From Marivita hallyeonensis (GTDB lineage: Bacteria; Pseudomonadota; Alphaproteobacteria; Rhodobacterales; Rhodobacteraceae): a stretch of 64,000 bases of DNA. The position numbers were made by a program, and so were the translations under genes. The notes beneath the pieces were generated by a model, which did not search any database, was not told the DNA's origin, and saw only the letters and a list, made by a program, of their open reading frames with translations. The DNA lies in the NCBI RefSeq assembly GCF_900129875.1, contig NZ_FQXC01000004.1, forward strand, positions 613,771 to 677,770, given 5' to 3'. Shown one piece after another: positions 28,198 to 36,698 of this stretch (positions are counted from its first letter, which is position 1; each line of letters begins with the position of its first letter).

Positions 28198-29181
28198 TTA
28201 GAGGAAACCCAACGTCCGCATCAGATCGCCGATTTCCTGTTCCTGGCTCTCAAGGAAGGTGCGGAAATCGTCGCCGGGATTGAAGATGTTCACCCACCCG
28301 TTGCGCGACCGGACCGCCTCCCAGGCTTCGGTGTCGTACATGGCTTCTAGGGCCGAGACGTATTGCGCCACCTTTTCGTCCGATGTGCCAGGTGCCGCGA
28401 AGAACCCGCGCCAGTTGACGAAGGACGTGTCGATCCCTTGCTCCATGAACGTGGGTGCCGCGTCATAGGCCGGGACACGCTCTTCGGCGGTCACGCCAAG
28501 GATGCGCACTTCGCCCTGTTCCGCCAGTGCAATCGCTTCCGAGAACCCGGTCGACAACGCGTCGATCTCACCGGACAGAAGTCCGGCCATCGCTTCGCCG
28601 CCTGCGTCATAGGGAATGTAGTTGACCGCCGTCGGGTCCTCGCCTGCCGCCTGCATGACCATTGCGGCCACGAGGTGATCCATTCCGCCCGGCACCGAAC
28701 CGCCACCAACGGCGAAGTCTGGCCCCTGTTCCTGATAGGCGGCCAGCAGGCCATCCATATTCTCAATCGGGCTGTCGGCCGGAACAACCAGCGCCGCGTA
28801 GTCACCGATGGTTCCTGCGACCAGCGTCAGATCGCGGAAGCTTTGCGGGAAAACGCCGGTCAGCGACCGGATCACGATCGGCGTCGAATTCACCATCAAT
28901 GTGTTGTCGAGGCTTTCCGCGTTCTCGATCATGTAGGCGATGGCCACGCCACCGCCGCCGCCCGACATGTTCTCGAAACTCGCCGATCCGACAAGACCGG
29001 CCCCTGTCAGCGCTTCACCGGTGCCGCGCGCAGTGCCGTCCCAACCGCCGCCTGCGCCGCCCGGAATGACGAAATGCAGTTGCTCCAGAACCTGATGGCC
29101 ACCGGCATAAGCTGTTCCCGAGACGGCAATCGTGGCGGCAGCCGTTGCCATCACGACCCGGCGGGTCATGGTCATTTTCAT
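28198..29181 (-). CDS. tctC: Tripartite tricarboxylate periplasmic binding protein TctC
   Basis: BUG-type solute receptor of 327 residues with a signal peptide ending GTAYA. Typical stretches are LHFVIPGGAGGGWDGTARG near the mature N-terminus, which forms the carboxylate-binding loops, and ADSPIENMDGL. The ATG at 29181 is chosen because GGGAGGA stands about six bases before it; an earlier in-frame ATG at 29196 lacks this. It delivers substrate to TctAB. Divergent tctD-tctE lies upstream, the standard arrangement for citrate-induced uptake. Confidence 0.9.
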   Translation of the reverse strand: MKMTMTRRVVMATAAATIAVSGTAYAGGHQVLEQLHFVIPGGAGGGWDGTARGTGEALTGAGLVGSASFENMSGGGGGVAIAYMIENAESLDNTLMVNSTPIVIRSLTGVFPQSFRDLTLVAGTIGDYAALVVPADSPIENMDGLLAAYQEQGPDFAVGGGSVPGGMDHLVAAMVMQAAGEDPTAVNYIPYDAGGEAMAGLLSGEIDALSTGFSEAIALAEQGEVRILGVTAEERVPAYDAAPTFMEQGIDTSFVNWRGFFAAPGTSDEKVAQYVSALEAMYDTEAWEAVRSRNGWVNIFNPGDDFRTFLESQEQEIGDLMRTLGFL

Positions 29182-29244
29182 AGTGTATCCTCCCATTTGA
29201 CAGACGGTCCTCCGCCGCCCATGGTCCTACATCACCACAGAAAG

Positions 29245-29261
29245 CTGACAGAAGCCTGACA
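29245..29261. promoter_or_regulatory. Direct repeats, candidate TctD binding site
   Basis: CTGACA occurs at 29245-29250 and 29256-29261, an 11-base period typical of OmpR-family regulators, which bind tandem half-sites one helical turn apart. The pair lies in the divergent region between tctC and tctD. A third related TTGACA is at 29197-29202. Assignment to TctD is inferred. Confidence 0.4.
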
Positions 29262-29287
29262 CGGGGCGCGGATCAGAAGGACATCTC

Positions 29288-29956
29288 GTGCGCTATCTCC
29301 TGGTAGAGGACAATCTCGAACTGGCCGAAGCCGTTCTGAACCGGCTTGCGCTGGATGGGCATGCCGTCGATCACGCAGCGAACTTGTCAGACGCCGAAGA
29401 CTGCCTTGCCACAGCAAACTACGATCTGATCCTCCTCGACGTGATGCTGCCCGATGGTGATGGCCGGGACTTTCTGGCGCGCAGCAGGGCGCATCTGGAA
29501 ACGCCCGTGATCGTCCTCACCGCACGCTCACAGGTCTCGGATCGCGTAGGAGCGCTCGATCAGGGGGCTGACGATTACATAACGAAGCCGTTCGACTTTT
29601 CCGAACTCGAAGCGCGCTGCCGGGCGGTATTGCGTCGCCGTGGGGGAGAGGCGCGAAACGAGATCGCTCTCGGCTCTGCCCTGTTCGACCCCCTTGCAGG
29701 CACCCTGCGACAGGGCGATCAGACCATCGAACTCCGGAACCGCGAAATTCGCTTGCTCGAAGTCTTCGCCCGCCATCGCGGCCAGATCCTGTCGAAAAGC
29801 CAGTTGATGGACCGTCTGTTTTCCTACGATGCCGACGTGACCGAAAACGCCATCGAGGTTTACGTCGGGCGCCTACGCCGCCGCATCGACGGGGCTGGCG
29901 TCCGGATCGAAACCGTGCGCGGTCTGGGCTACCGGATGGAGACGGCAAAGACGTGA
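29288..29956 (+). CDS. tctD: OmpR-family response regulator TctD
   Basis: Two-domain regulator of 222 residues. The receiver (1-115) has the acidic pair ED at 7-8, phosphoacceptor Asp51 in LLDVMLPDGDG, Thr78 and Lys100. The C-terminal winged helix (125-220) ends with the typical YVGRLRRRIDGAG...VRGLGYRM. It starts at GTG 29288 after AGAAGGA. It is divergent from tctC and overlaps tctE (GTGA). It probably activates tctCBA when citrate is present. Confidence 0.9.
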   Translation: MRYLLVEDNLELAEAVLNRLALDGHAVDHAANLSDAEDCLATANYDLILLDVMLPDGDGRDFLARSRAHLETPVIVLTARSQVSDRVGALDQGADDYITKPFDFSELEARCRAVLRRRGGEARNEIALGSALFDPLAGTLRQGDQTIELRNREIRLLEVFARHRGQILSKSQLMDRLFSYDADVTENAIEVYVGRLRRRIDGAGVRIETVRGLGYRMETAKT

Positions 29957-31323
29957 TCGGCACCGGCTCAATTGGCCGCCGCCTGACGTTTCTCCTGGCC
30001 GGCGTCGCGGCGCTTCTGTCCGTGCTGAGCTGGTGGATGGTCAGCGGATTGGCCAGAGAGGCGGCAGAACGCACACAAGACAACGTGCTGGCCGCGTCGG
30101 CCACGGCAATTGCCGAAACGCTGCGATCCGAACAGGGCGAGGTTCGGCTGGAACTGCCGTATTCCGCCTTTTCCATGCTCGGGGCGATCAGCGAAGACCG
30201 GGTTTTCTATCGCGTCATGGCTGGGCAAGACTTGCTCACGGGATATGCCGGGCTTCCCGCACTGTCCGACCCGCCATCGCCCGGCCAGGTTGCCTTCGAC
30301 ACGGGCGAATTCAGTGGGGAACCGATCCGGATGGCCTCAGTCTCGCGCCTGGTTCTTGCCGGAACGCAACCGGTCCCTGTTACGGTCACCGTCGCGCAAA
30401 CCCGCAATGGGGTGGGCGCGATCTCCGCCGATCTGTCGCAACTGGCCGCGTTGCTCGCGGTCGCATTCTTTATCATCGCGGCCGTACTGTCTGCCTTTGC
30501 AGCGCGAACATCGCTCAGGCCGCTGAACGAGATCGCCGCCGCGGTGTCGCGGCGCGGACCGTCCGACCTCCGCCCGCTGAAACGGGACGCTCCGGCAGAA
30601 TTGGCACCGCTCATGTCATCTCTGAACCGGTTGATGGACCGCCTAGGTCAGTCGATCCGCCGGTCCGAGGACTTCATCGCGGAAGCCGCGCACCGGGTGA
30701 GGACACCTCTTGCCACGGTGCGCACGCAAGCTGAAATCGCGTTGCGCTCGATTGACAACGAAACCGAAAAGCAGCGGTTGCGCGCGATCATTCGGGCCGT
30801 GGACGAAAGCTCGCGCTCGGCAGGCCAGCTGCTCGACCACGCCGCCGTCACCTACCGCGCAGACGACCTCGACCGTGTGCCCATCGACCTGTCCGACCTT
30901 CTGTCCCACACCGCCGCCGCCTTGGAGCCCACAGCGGCGATGAAAGATATCACGTTGCAACTCGAGACGTCACACGTCCGCGTCGAAGGCGATCCCGTGC
31001 TGCTCGACAACGCGTTTCGCAACGTGCTGGACAACGCCATCAAATACTCGCCAGAAGACACCAATGTGCATATGCGGATCACCAGTACAGCCGATGAAGC
31101 CCTCATCATCGTGACCGATGAAGGTCCAGGCCTTGGTGACGGCCCTGTCCAGGAACTCACAGAACGGTTTCGCCGCGGCAGCACCGCGAAAGGCATCGTG
31201 GGGTCCGGGCTTGGCTTGACCATTGTGGAAGACGTGCTGTCGGCGCATGGCGGTCGGGTCGAATTGGCATCAAGACAGGGAGGCCGCGGCGCATGTATCA
31301 CGCTTGTCTTGCCTTTGCCCTGA
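29953..31323 (+). CDS. tctE: Sensor histidine kinase TctE
   Basis: Membrane kinase of 456 residues partnering TctD. Transmembrane segments lie near residues 9-31 and 166-184, bracketing a periplasmic sensor of about 130 residues. A HAMP-like linker is followed by the H-box with His247 in EAAHRVRTPLA. The ATPase domain carries the N-box NAFRNVLDNAIKYS and G-boxes DEGPGLG and GSGLGLTIVED. The GTG start overlaps the tctD stop, and its 3' end overlaps the following periplasmic protein gene by 31 bases. Confidence 0.9.
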   Translation: MIGTGSIGRRLTFLLAGVAALLSVLSWWMVSGLAREAAERTQDNVLAASATAIAETLRSEQGEVRLELPYSAFSMLGAISEDRVFYRVMAGQDLLTGYAGLPALSDPPSPGQVAFDTGEFSGEPIRMASVSRLVLAGTQPVPVTVTVAQTRNGVGAISADLSQLAALLAVAFFIIAAVLSAFAARTSLRPLNEIAAAVSRRGPSDLRPLKRDAPAELAPLMSSLNRLMDRLGQSIRRSEDFIAEAAHRVRTPLATVRTQAEIALRSIDNETEKQRLRAIIRAVDESSRSAGQLLDHAAVTYRADDLDRVPIDLSDLLSHTAAALEPTAAMKDITLQLETSHVRVEGDPVLLDNAFRNVLDNAIKYSPEDTNVHMRITSTADEALIIVTDEGPGLGDGPVQELTERFRRGSTAKGIVGSGLGLTIVEDVLSAHGGRVELASRQGGRGACITLVLPLP

Positions 31324-32318
31324 TGTTTTGGGCGACCGTTGTCGCCGCGCAAACCATCGAGGATCACAGATATTACCGGGGATCGACGGACGTGACACTT
31401 CGGATCGTGTCCACGGCTGATTTGGAGGTCTTCGAACCTTATCTTCTGACATTTCAGCAAGACCGGCCCGACGTGTCCATTGACTACACTGTGGTGTCCT
31501 CGGCAGAGCTTCATCGCGCCATCAAAGAGGGAGCGTCGTTCGATCTCGCCCTCTCGTCGGCCATGGATTTGCAGTTCCAACTTGCCAATGATGGCTACGC
31601 GCAAAGCTATCGATCCGACGCAACAGAGGCGCTGCCCGACTGGGCGCGCTGGCGCGATCTGATCTTCGCCTTCACTGCCGAACCGGCTGTGGTCGTGCTA
31701 TCGTCAGACCGCTTCGACGGGCTGAGCACACCGTCCACCCGTCAGGAACTGATCACCCTGCTGCGCGAAAACCCCGACACGTTTCGCGGCGCGGTGGGCA
31801 CGTATGATGTTCGGGAAAGCGGGCTGGGGTATCTTTTCGCAACCCAGGAAGCCCGATCCACCGATGCCTACTGGCGACTCTCCGAAGTCATGGGGCGCCT
31901 CGACCCACAGCTCTATTGCTGTTCCGGCCAAATGATCGACGATGTCGCGGAGGGACGGCTTGCACTCGCGTACAATGTGCTCGGTTCCTACGCCGCCGAA
32001 CGTGTCGCACGAGACAGCGGAGGTCGTGTGCAAATTCTGCGGATGCAGGACTTCGCCAACGTCATGCTGCGCACCGCCATCATCCCGAAAACCGCAAGCC
32101 AGACCGATGCCGCAGGAGCAATGATCGACATGCTTGCAACGCTAGGCCTGCGCGACGAACCGGAAACATGGCCACTGCCACCACTTAGCCTGTCCGGTAC
32201 CGGAGAAGCCCCAGATTTCGGCCCCATCCGCCTCGGCCCCGCCCTGATGGTCTATCTCGACACGCTCAATCGACGGGCGTTCCTGACCGAATGGGAAGAC
32301 GCGATGGAGCAGAGGTAG
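31293..32318 (+). CDS. Periplasmic ABC-type substrate-binding protein in the tctDE operon
   Basis: Extracytoplasmic binding protein of 341 residues with a signal peptide of about 19 residues (LMFWATVVAA). The two-lobed ABC-type fold is suggested by LRIVSTADLEVFEPYLLTFQ near the start and YNVLGSYAAERVA further on. No permease or ATPase gene is nearby. GGGAGG lies inside the tctE coding sequence just before its ATG. Because it is translationally linked to the kinase, it may present ligand to TctE rather than serve transport, but its ligand is unknown. Confidence 0.75.
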   Translation: MYHACLAFALMFWATVVAAQTIEDHRYYRGSTDVTLRIVSTADLEVFEPYLLTFQQDRPDVSIDYTVVSSAELHRAIKEGASFDLALSSAMDLQFQLANDGYAQSYRSDATEALPDWARWRDLIFAFTAEPAVVVLSSDRFDGLSTPSTRQELITLLRENPDTFRGAVGTYDVRESGLGYLFATQEARSTDAYWRLSEVMGRLDPQLYCCSGQMIDDVAEGRLALAYNVLGSYAAERVARDSGGRVQILRMQDFANVMLRTAIIPKTASQTDAAGAMIDMLATLGLRDEPETWPLPPLSLSGTGEAPDFGPIRLGPALMVYLDTLNRRAFLTEWEDAMEQR

Positions 32319-32894
32319 CCAAATAACGCACCAGTTTTGGATTAAGCTATCACACGTTGGCCAGATGGCTCACACCGCCATCGTCCAATAACTACTCGGC
32401 AAGCGATGATCGCTGCGATTTCCAATCCCGTGCAGTACTCGCATCACAAAGATCCATTACCAGCTGACGAACGTTTCAGCCTTTGATCACTTTTTATGTG
32501 AAAAGCACCTCTCTTGGTCCGTGGCGCGTATCGCGCTGCCACCCGATCTGGCTAGGTCAGGACGAAACGGCCATGGCTCGAAATGCGTTCTAGCGCGTCG
32601 GGGCGCGTGCGCTGGTCAAATTGCATCTTGACCACCTGTGAGCCTCCGTCGACAGAATGTCTTGGCGTTACACGCACAGAGAAAACGGTTCGTCTAAAAC
32701 CAAGCCAAGGCGCAATCAGCCATACCGCCAGATTGAAGAACACTCTTCACCGCGTCTAGGTACCCTCTCGCTCATATTCCGACACATCAGTTCTTCAGAG
32801 CGCGACAAGTCGTGACCGGATTTGAGTCATCCGTCATAGGCCCCGCGCGGCAGCCGTGTTAGACCGCGTTCGATCATCCGAGGACGCGCCATTC
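32319..32894. other. 576-bp gap without a supported gene
   Basis: No tRNA fold, repeat family or convincing gene was found. The only open frame of interest is on the minus strand at 32552-32743: 63 residues with a hydrophobic start (FFNLAVWLIAPWLGF) and a basic remainder. It has no clear ribosome-binding site and no family I recognise. The sequence is less G+C-rich than its neighbours. It should contain the promoter for selD. Confidence 0.4.
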
Positions 32895-35063
32895 ATGCAC
32901 CAACCGCCCCTTCCGCTCTCCCAAGACCTTGTCCTCATCGGCGGCGGGCATACGCACGCGCTTGTGCTGCGCAAATGGTTGATGAAACCGCTTCCCGGTG
33001 CGCGGGTGACGCTGATCAATCCCGGCCCGACCGCGCCCTATTCGGGGATGCTTCCGGGGTTCGTCGCGGGGCATTACACCCGCGACCAGCTGGACATCGA
33101 CCTCGTGCGCCTTGCCACTGCGGCGAACGCACGGTTGGTGATCGGGTCGGCTACCGGGATCGACCTCGCCAGTGGGCTCATCCATATCGACACCGGCCCG
33201 CCCATCGGCTTTGACGTGGCCGCCGTTGACGTGGGCATCACCTCTGACATGCCGTCCCTCCCCGGGTTCGCCGAACACGCCGTTCCCGCCAAACCGCTCG
33301 GCCCCTTCGCGGCGCGGTGGGATGCGTTCCGCAACGAAGACGGCCCGGCCAGCGTCGCGATCATCGGCGGCGGTGTTGCCGGAGCAGAGCTTTCCATGGC
33401 GATGGCCCACGCGCTGCGTCAGCGCAATCGGCCCGCCACGATCCATGTCATCGACGCGTCCAAGGCGCTCTCTGCCCTGCCCGCCAAAAGCGCCGGGGCC
33501 CTGCGCGATGCGATGAAGGCACAAGGTGTGGTCATCCACGAAAACGTGGGCATCACGCAAATCGACGGGCACGACATTCACCTCGACGACGGGCGCACCA
33601 TCACCGCCGCCTTCATCACCGGCGCCGCCGGCGCGCGGCCCTATCCCTGGCTGGCCGAGACCGGCCTCGACACGCATGACGGTTTTCTCACCGTAAATGA
33701 CCGCCTGCAAACCAGCGATCCGCGCCTTTTCGCGGTGGGCGACTGCGCCCATATGGCCCATGATCCGCGCCCGAAAGCGGGTGTCTACGCGGTGCGACAG
33801 GCGCCTGTGCTGCACAACAACCTGATCGCTTCGCTCTCCGGCGGCCCGCTCAAACGATATGCCCCACAGAAGGACTACCTGAAACTCATCTCGCTCGGCG
33901 AAAAATCGGCCCTTGGGGATCGGTTTGGCCTCACGTTCACCGGCCCTTGGGTGTGGACGTGGAAAGACCGCATCGACCGCACGTTCATGGACCAGTTTGA
34001 GACCCTGCCGAAGATGGCGAGACCGCCGCTCCCCTACCCGCGCGCAAAAGGCTTGCGAGAGGCGCTTGGCCCCAAACCCCTCTGCGGCGGTTGCGGCGCC
34101 AAAGTGGGACGCAACGCCCTGTCGAATGCGCTGGCCACCCTCGCGCCACCACAGCGCGCCGACATCACGCCCCTTCCCGGCGACGACGCGGCGCTCCTGA
34201 CCACCGGCGGCACAAAACAGGTGTTCACCACTGACCACTTGCGCAGCTTCTGGGGCGATCCCGCCGTGATGGCGCGCATCGCCACGCATCATGCGCTTGG
34301 CGACATCTGGGCCATGGGTGCGGAGCCACAGGCGGCTACACTCTCGGTCACGCTGCCAAGGCTGTCCGAGACATTGGCCGAACGCACGCTCACCGAGATC
34401 CTGAACACGGTCGAGGCTGTCCTGCGCGACACGGGCGCCGATCTGGTCGGTGGGCACAGCACCATCGGGGACGAACTCACCATCGGCCTCGCTCTGACCG
34501 GGCTGTGCGATCACGAGCCGATCACGCTCGCCGGGGCGCAGGACGGCGCGGCGCTGATCCTGACGAAACCCATCGGCACCGGCGTTATCATGGCCGCCGC
34601 CATGTCAGGCCAAGCGCGCGGCGCAGATGTGGCCGGTGCGCTGGATGCCATGCAACAGGGTCAACGGTCAGCCTCCTTCATCCTGCGCAGATGCGCCCAA
34701 GCGATGACGGATCTTACGGGCTTCGGCCTTGCGGGCCACACGCAGAACCTCTGCCACGCCTCTGGCTTGGCAGCCTCTCTCACTCTCGACGCGATCCCCC
34801 TACTCGCCGGTGCACGCGACCTGTCGGACAGCGGCGCGCACTCTTCGCTTTATGCGAACAATCGCGCAGGATTTTCAAATATTCCCGAAACACCACAGAG
34901 TCGTCTGCTCTTCGATCCCCAGACCGGCGGGGGCCTGCTCGCCGCCGTACCAAAGGATGACGCAAAAGCCGTGGTGCAAGAGCTACAGCAAGCCGGTTAT
35001 TCAGACGCCGCGATCATCGGTCACCTGCACAGCGGCACACCGGGTCAGGTCTCCATCGCCTGA
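32895..35063 (+). CDS. selD: Selenide, water dikinase fused to an N-terminal flavin oxidoreductase
   Basis: Two-domain protein of 722 residues. Residues 1-385 are a pyridine-nucleotide/FAD oxidoreductase (LIGGGHTHALVLR, AIIGGGVAGAELS, LFAVGDCAHM). Residues 395-722 are SelD, which makes selenophosphate from selenide and ATP; its catalytic Cys400 and Lys403 lie in CGGCGAKVG, followed by LPGDDAALL, DIWAMGAEP and GGHSTIGDE. The active-site Cys is TGC, not a Sec codon. The ATG at 32895 is preferred over an upstream GTG at 32856 because the conserved region begins soon after it. It converges on mnmH with a 19-base overlap. Confidence 0.9.
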   Translation: MHQPPLPLSQDLVLIGGGHTHALVLRKWLMKPLPGARVTLINPGPTAPYSGMLPGFVAGHYTRDQLDIDLVRLATAANARLVIGSATGIDLASGLIHIDTGPPIGFDVAAVDVGITSDMPSLPGFAEHAVPAKPLGPFAARWDAFRNEDGPASVAIIGGGVAGAELSMAMAHALRQRNRPATIHVIDASKALSALPAKSAGALRDAMKAQGVVIHENVGITQIDGHDIHLDDGRTITAAFITGAAGARPYPWLAETGLDTHDGFLTVNDRLQTSDPRLFAVGDCAHMAHDPRPKAGVYAVRQAPVLHNNLIASLSGGPLKRYAPQKDYLKLISLGEKSALGDRFGLTFTGPWVWTWKDRIDRTFMDQFETLPKMARPPLPYPRAKGLREALGPKPLCGGCGAKVGRNALSNALATLAPPQRADITPLPGDDAALLTTGGTKQVFTTDHLRSFWGDPAVMARIATHHALGDIWAMGAEPQAATLSVTLPRLSETLAERTLTEILNTVEAVLRDTGADLVGGHSTIGDELTIGLALTGLCDHEPITLAGAQDGAALILTKPIGTGVIMAAAMSGQARGADVAGALDAMQQGQRSASFILRRCAQAMTDLTGFGLAGHTQNLCHASGLAASLTLDAIPLLAGARDLSDSGAHSSLYANNRAGFSNIPETPQSRLLFDPQTGGGLLAAVPKDDAKAVVQELQQAGYSDAAIIGHLHSGTPGQVSIA

Positions 35064-36100
35064 AGCAAATCTTCGATCTCTGCCGCCACCGTCTCAAGAT
35101 CGCGGGGTTCCAAACCCCGCGTTTCGACGGTCGCCATCATGGTCGGGGACATCGCTTTCATCGACTTCGCATAGGCCAGATCATAGTGATCCTCCATCAG
35201 CGACCGGGTCAACGCAAACCTGTCGCCCGCCACGCTCAACCCGATCCAGTGAGCCACCAACGCCTCGCCCCGATGCGCCCTCAACGGCGCAAGCTTTGCA
35301 CGCAGCCCTTCGGGATCGGACAGGATATCGTCATAGGCCCGCACAAGGTAGCGCGTGCGCGCGTCGATCGGAGCGCGGATTTCGATCCACGGGGCAAGCT
35401 TCATCGCCTCCCACAAGCTGGGCGGCAGAAGAATGTTTCCAATCTTGCTGCTTTCCGCCTCTACCAGCACGGGCCGCGCCGGGTCCAGCCGACTGATTTG
35501 CGCAGCCAGGGCGCTTTCAAAGGCTTTCTGAGACGGCTGCGTGCCCATGGCCCCCAACAGAGATCCACGATGCCGCGCCAATCCCTCCAGGTCGATCACC
35601 TGAACGCCACGCGCCGCAAGCAAAGGCAATACCTCGGTCTTCGCGGTGCCGGTGTAGCCGCCAAGCTGCACAAACCGGTGCGGCAACGCGCCGTGGTGCA
35701 GCATGTCGACCACCAGCCGCCGGTAGGTCTTGTACCCGCCCTGAATGACCTCCGACCGCCAGCCAATCTCTTTCAAAAGCCATGCAAAGGACCCGGACCG
35801 CTGCCCGCCGCGCCAGCAATAGACAAGCGGTTGCCATGCGCCATCGTGGTGCGCCAGCGCCGTCTCGATGTGCTGCGCGGCATTGCGGAACACCAACGCC
35901 GCGCCGATCTTGCGGGCGTCGAACGGGCTCACCTGTTTGTAGATCGTGCCGACGCGGGCGCGCTCTTCGTTGCTCAGAACCGGGAGATTGATCGCCCCGG
36001 GAACGTGGTCTTCGGCAAATTCGGCCGGGCTGCGCACATCGATGACCGTGTCAAAGCCGTGATCCAACAAATCGGCCAGAGACTTTGGCGCAAACGGCAT
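35045..36100 (-). CDS. mnmH: tRNA 2-selenouridine synthase
   Basis: Converts 2-thiouridine at the tRNA wobble position to 2-selenouridine with selenophosphate, via a geranylated intermediate. The 351-residue protein has an N-terminal rhodanese domain with catalytic Cys95 in VYCWRGGQRSG. A C-terminal P-loop domain follows (GGYTGTAKTEVL, Lys154), in which Ala replaces the Gly usually before the Lys. It starts six bases after pqiC, so it may be read from the pqi operon, and it faces selD, which supplies its substrate. Confidence 0.92.
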   Translation of the reverse strand: MPFAPKSLADLLDHGFDTVIDVRSPAEFAEDHVPGAINLPVLSNEERARVGTIYKQVSPFDARKIGAALVFRNAAQHIETALAHHDGAWQPLVYCWRGGQRSGSFAWLLKEIGWRSEVIQGGYKTYRRLVVDMLHHGALPHRFVQLGGYTGTAKTEVLPLLAARGVQVIDLEGLARHRGSLLGAMGTQPSQKAFESALAAQISRLDPARPVLVEAESSKIGNILLPPSLWEAMKLAPWIEIRAPIDARTRYLVRAYDDILSDPEGLRAKLAPLRAHRGEALVAHWIGLSVAGDRFALTRSLMEDHYDLAYAKSMKAMSPTMMATVETRGLEPRDLETVAAEIEDLLQAMET

Positions 36101-36106
36101 CCTGGA

Positions 36107-36682
36107 TCAGCGCAAGAGCCCGATCAGCTCATCCGCCAAGGCGACAAGGGCCCGGCCCTGTGCGTCCGTAACCGCAGCCGCGGTGGCCTCGGTCAGCGGC
36201 ACGACAATCGCAAACCGGTCCACCCGCTCGCGCGGACGCCCTTCGACAGCGCTGACCGCCGCCTGACCGGTGATCTCGAACACGCCCGAGGCATCCGCAA
36301 GCATGCGGTCGATCCGCACGTCAAGCCGCGCCGACGGACCGTCAACCAAGGGCCACGGCTCTGCCGAAACGGTGGCGGTGCTGCGGGCGTCCAGAAGCTG
36401 CGCCAGCGTGCCGGTCACAGCCCGCTCCGGATCGTCCGCCCATTCCGCATCACCTAACGGGCGCAACGCCCCGCCTTCGTCGCGCACGAGGATTTCCGTA
36501 CCCGACGCATGGCTTGGCAAAGAGACATCGCGCAATTCAACCGTGCGCACGGACACTCGCGTCTCGGCGTTCGTCGTACCAGCTGGCGCAGCCACCAGAT
36601 AGCGCGCGCCATCGCCGGAGGCACAGGCGGCCAATGGCAAGGCCAGGATAAGGGCAAAGCTGCGCAAATGTCCGAATGTCAT
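36107..36682 (-). CDS. pqiC: PqiC-type outer-membrane lipoprotein
   Basis: Auxiliary lipoprotein of an MCE transport system, 191 residues. The signal peptide ends in the lipobox LPLAAC, so Cys20 should be lipidated. The remainder resembles the PqiC/ABC-auxiliary domain, with SVRTVELRDVSLPSHASG and alternating strand patterns. It follows pqiB by 16 bases. In E. coli PqiC forms an outer-membrane ring that docks on the PqiB needle. Confidence 0.82.
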   Translation of the reverse strand: MTFGHLRSFALILALPLAACASGDGARYLVAAPAGTTNAETRVSVRTVELRDVSLPSHASGTEILVRDEGGALRPLGDAEWADDPERAVTGTLAQLLDARSTATVSAEPWPLVDGPSARLDVRIDRMLADASGVFEITGQAAVSAVEGRPRERVDRFAIVVPLTEATAAAVTDAQGRALVALADELIGLLR

Positions 36683-36698
36683 AGTCGTTCGTCCTTCC

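Noticed and set aside
32319..32894. tRNA or other small RNA gene in the gap before selD
   Set aside because: No cloverleaf, T-arm GTTCRA motif in context, or strong terminator was found by eye.
34095..34097. Possible selenocysteine codon in selD
   Set aside because: The active-site codon is TGC (Cys400); no in-frame TGA interrupts the gene.
32874..34514. 546-residue open frame antisense to selD
   Set aside because: It lies fully opposite recognised oxidoreductase and SelD motifs and has no family features or ribosome-binding site.
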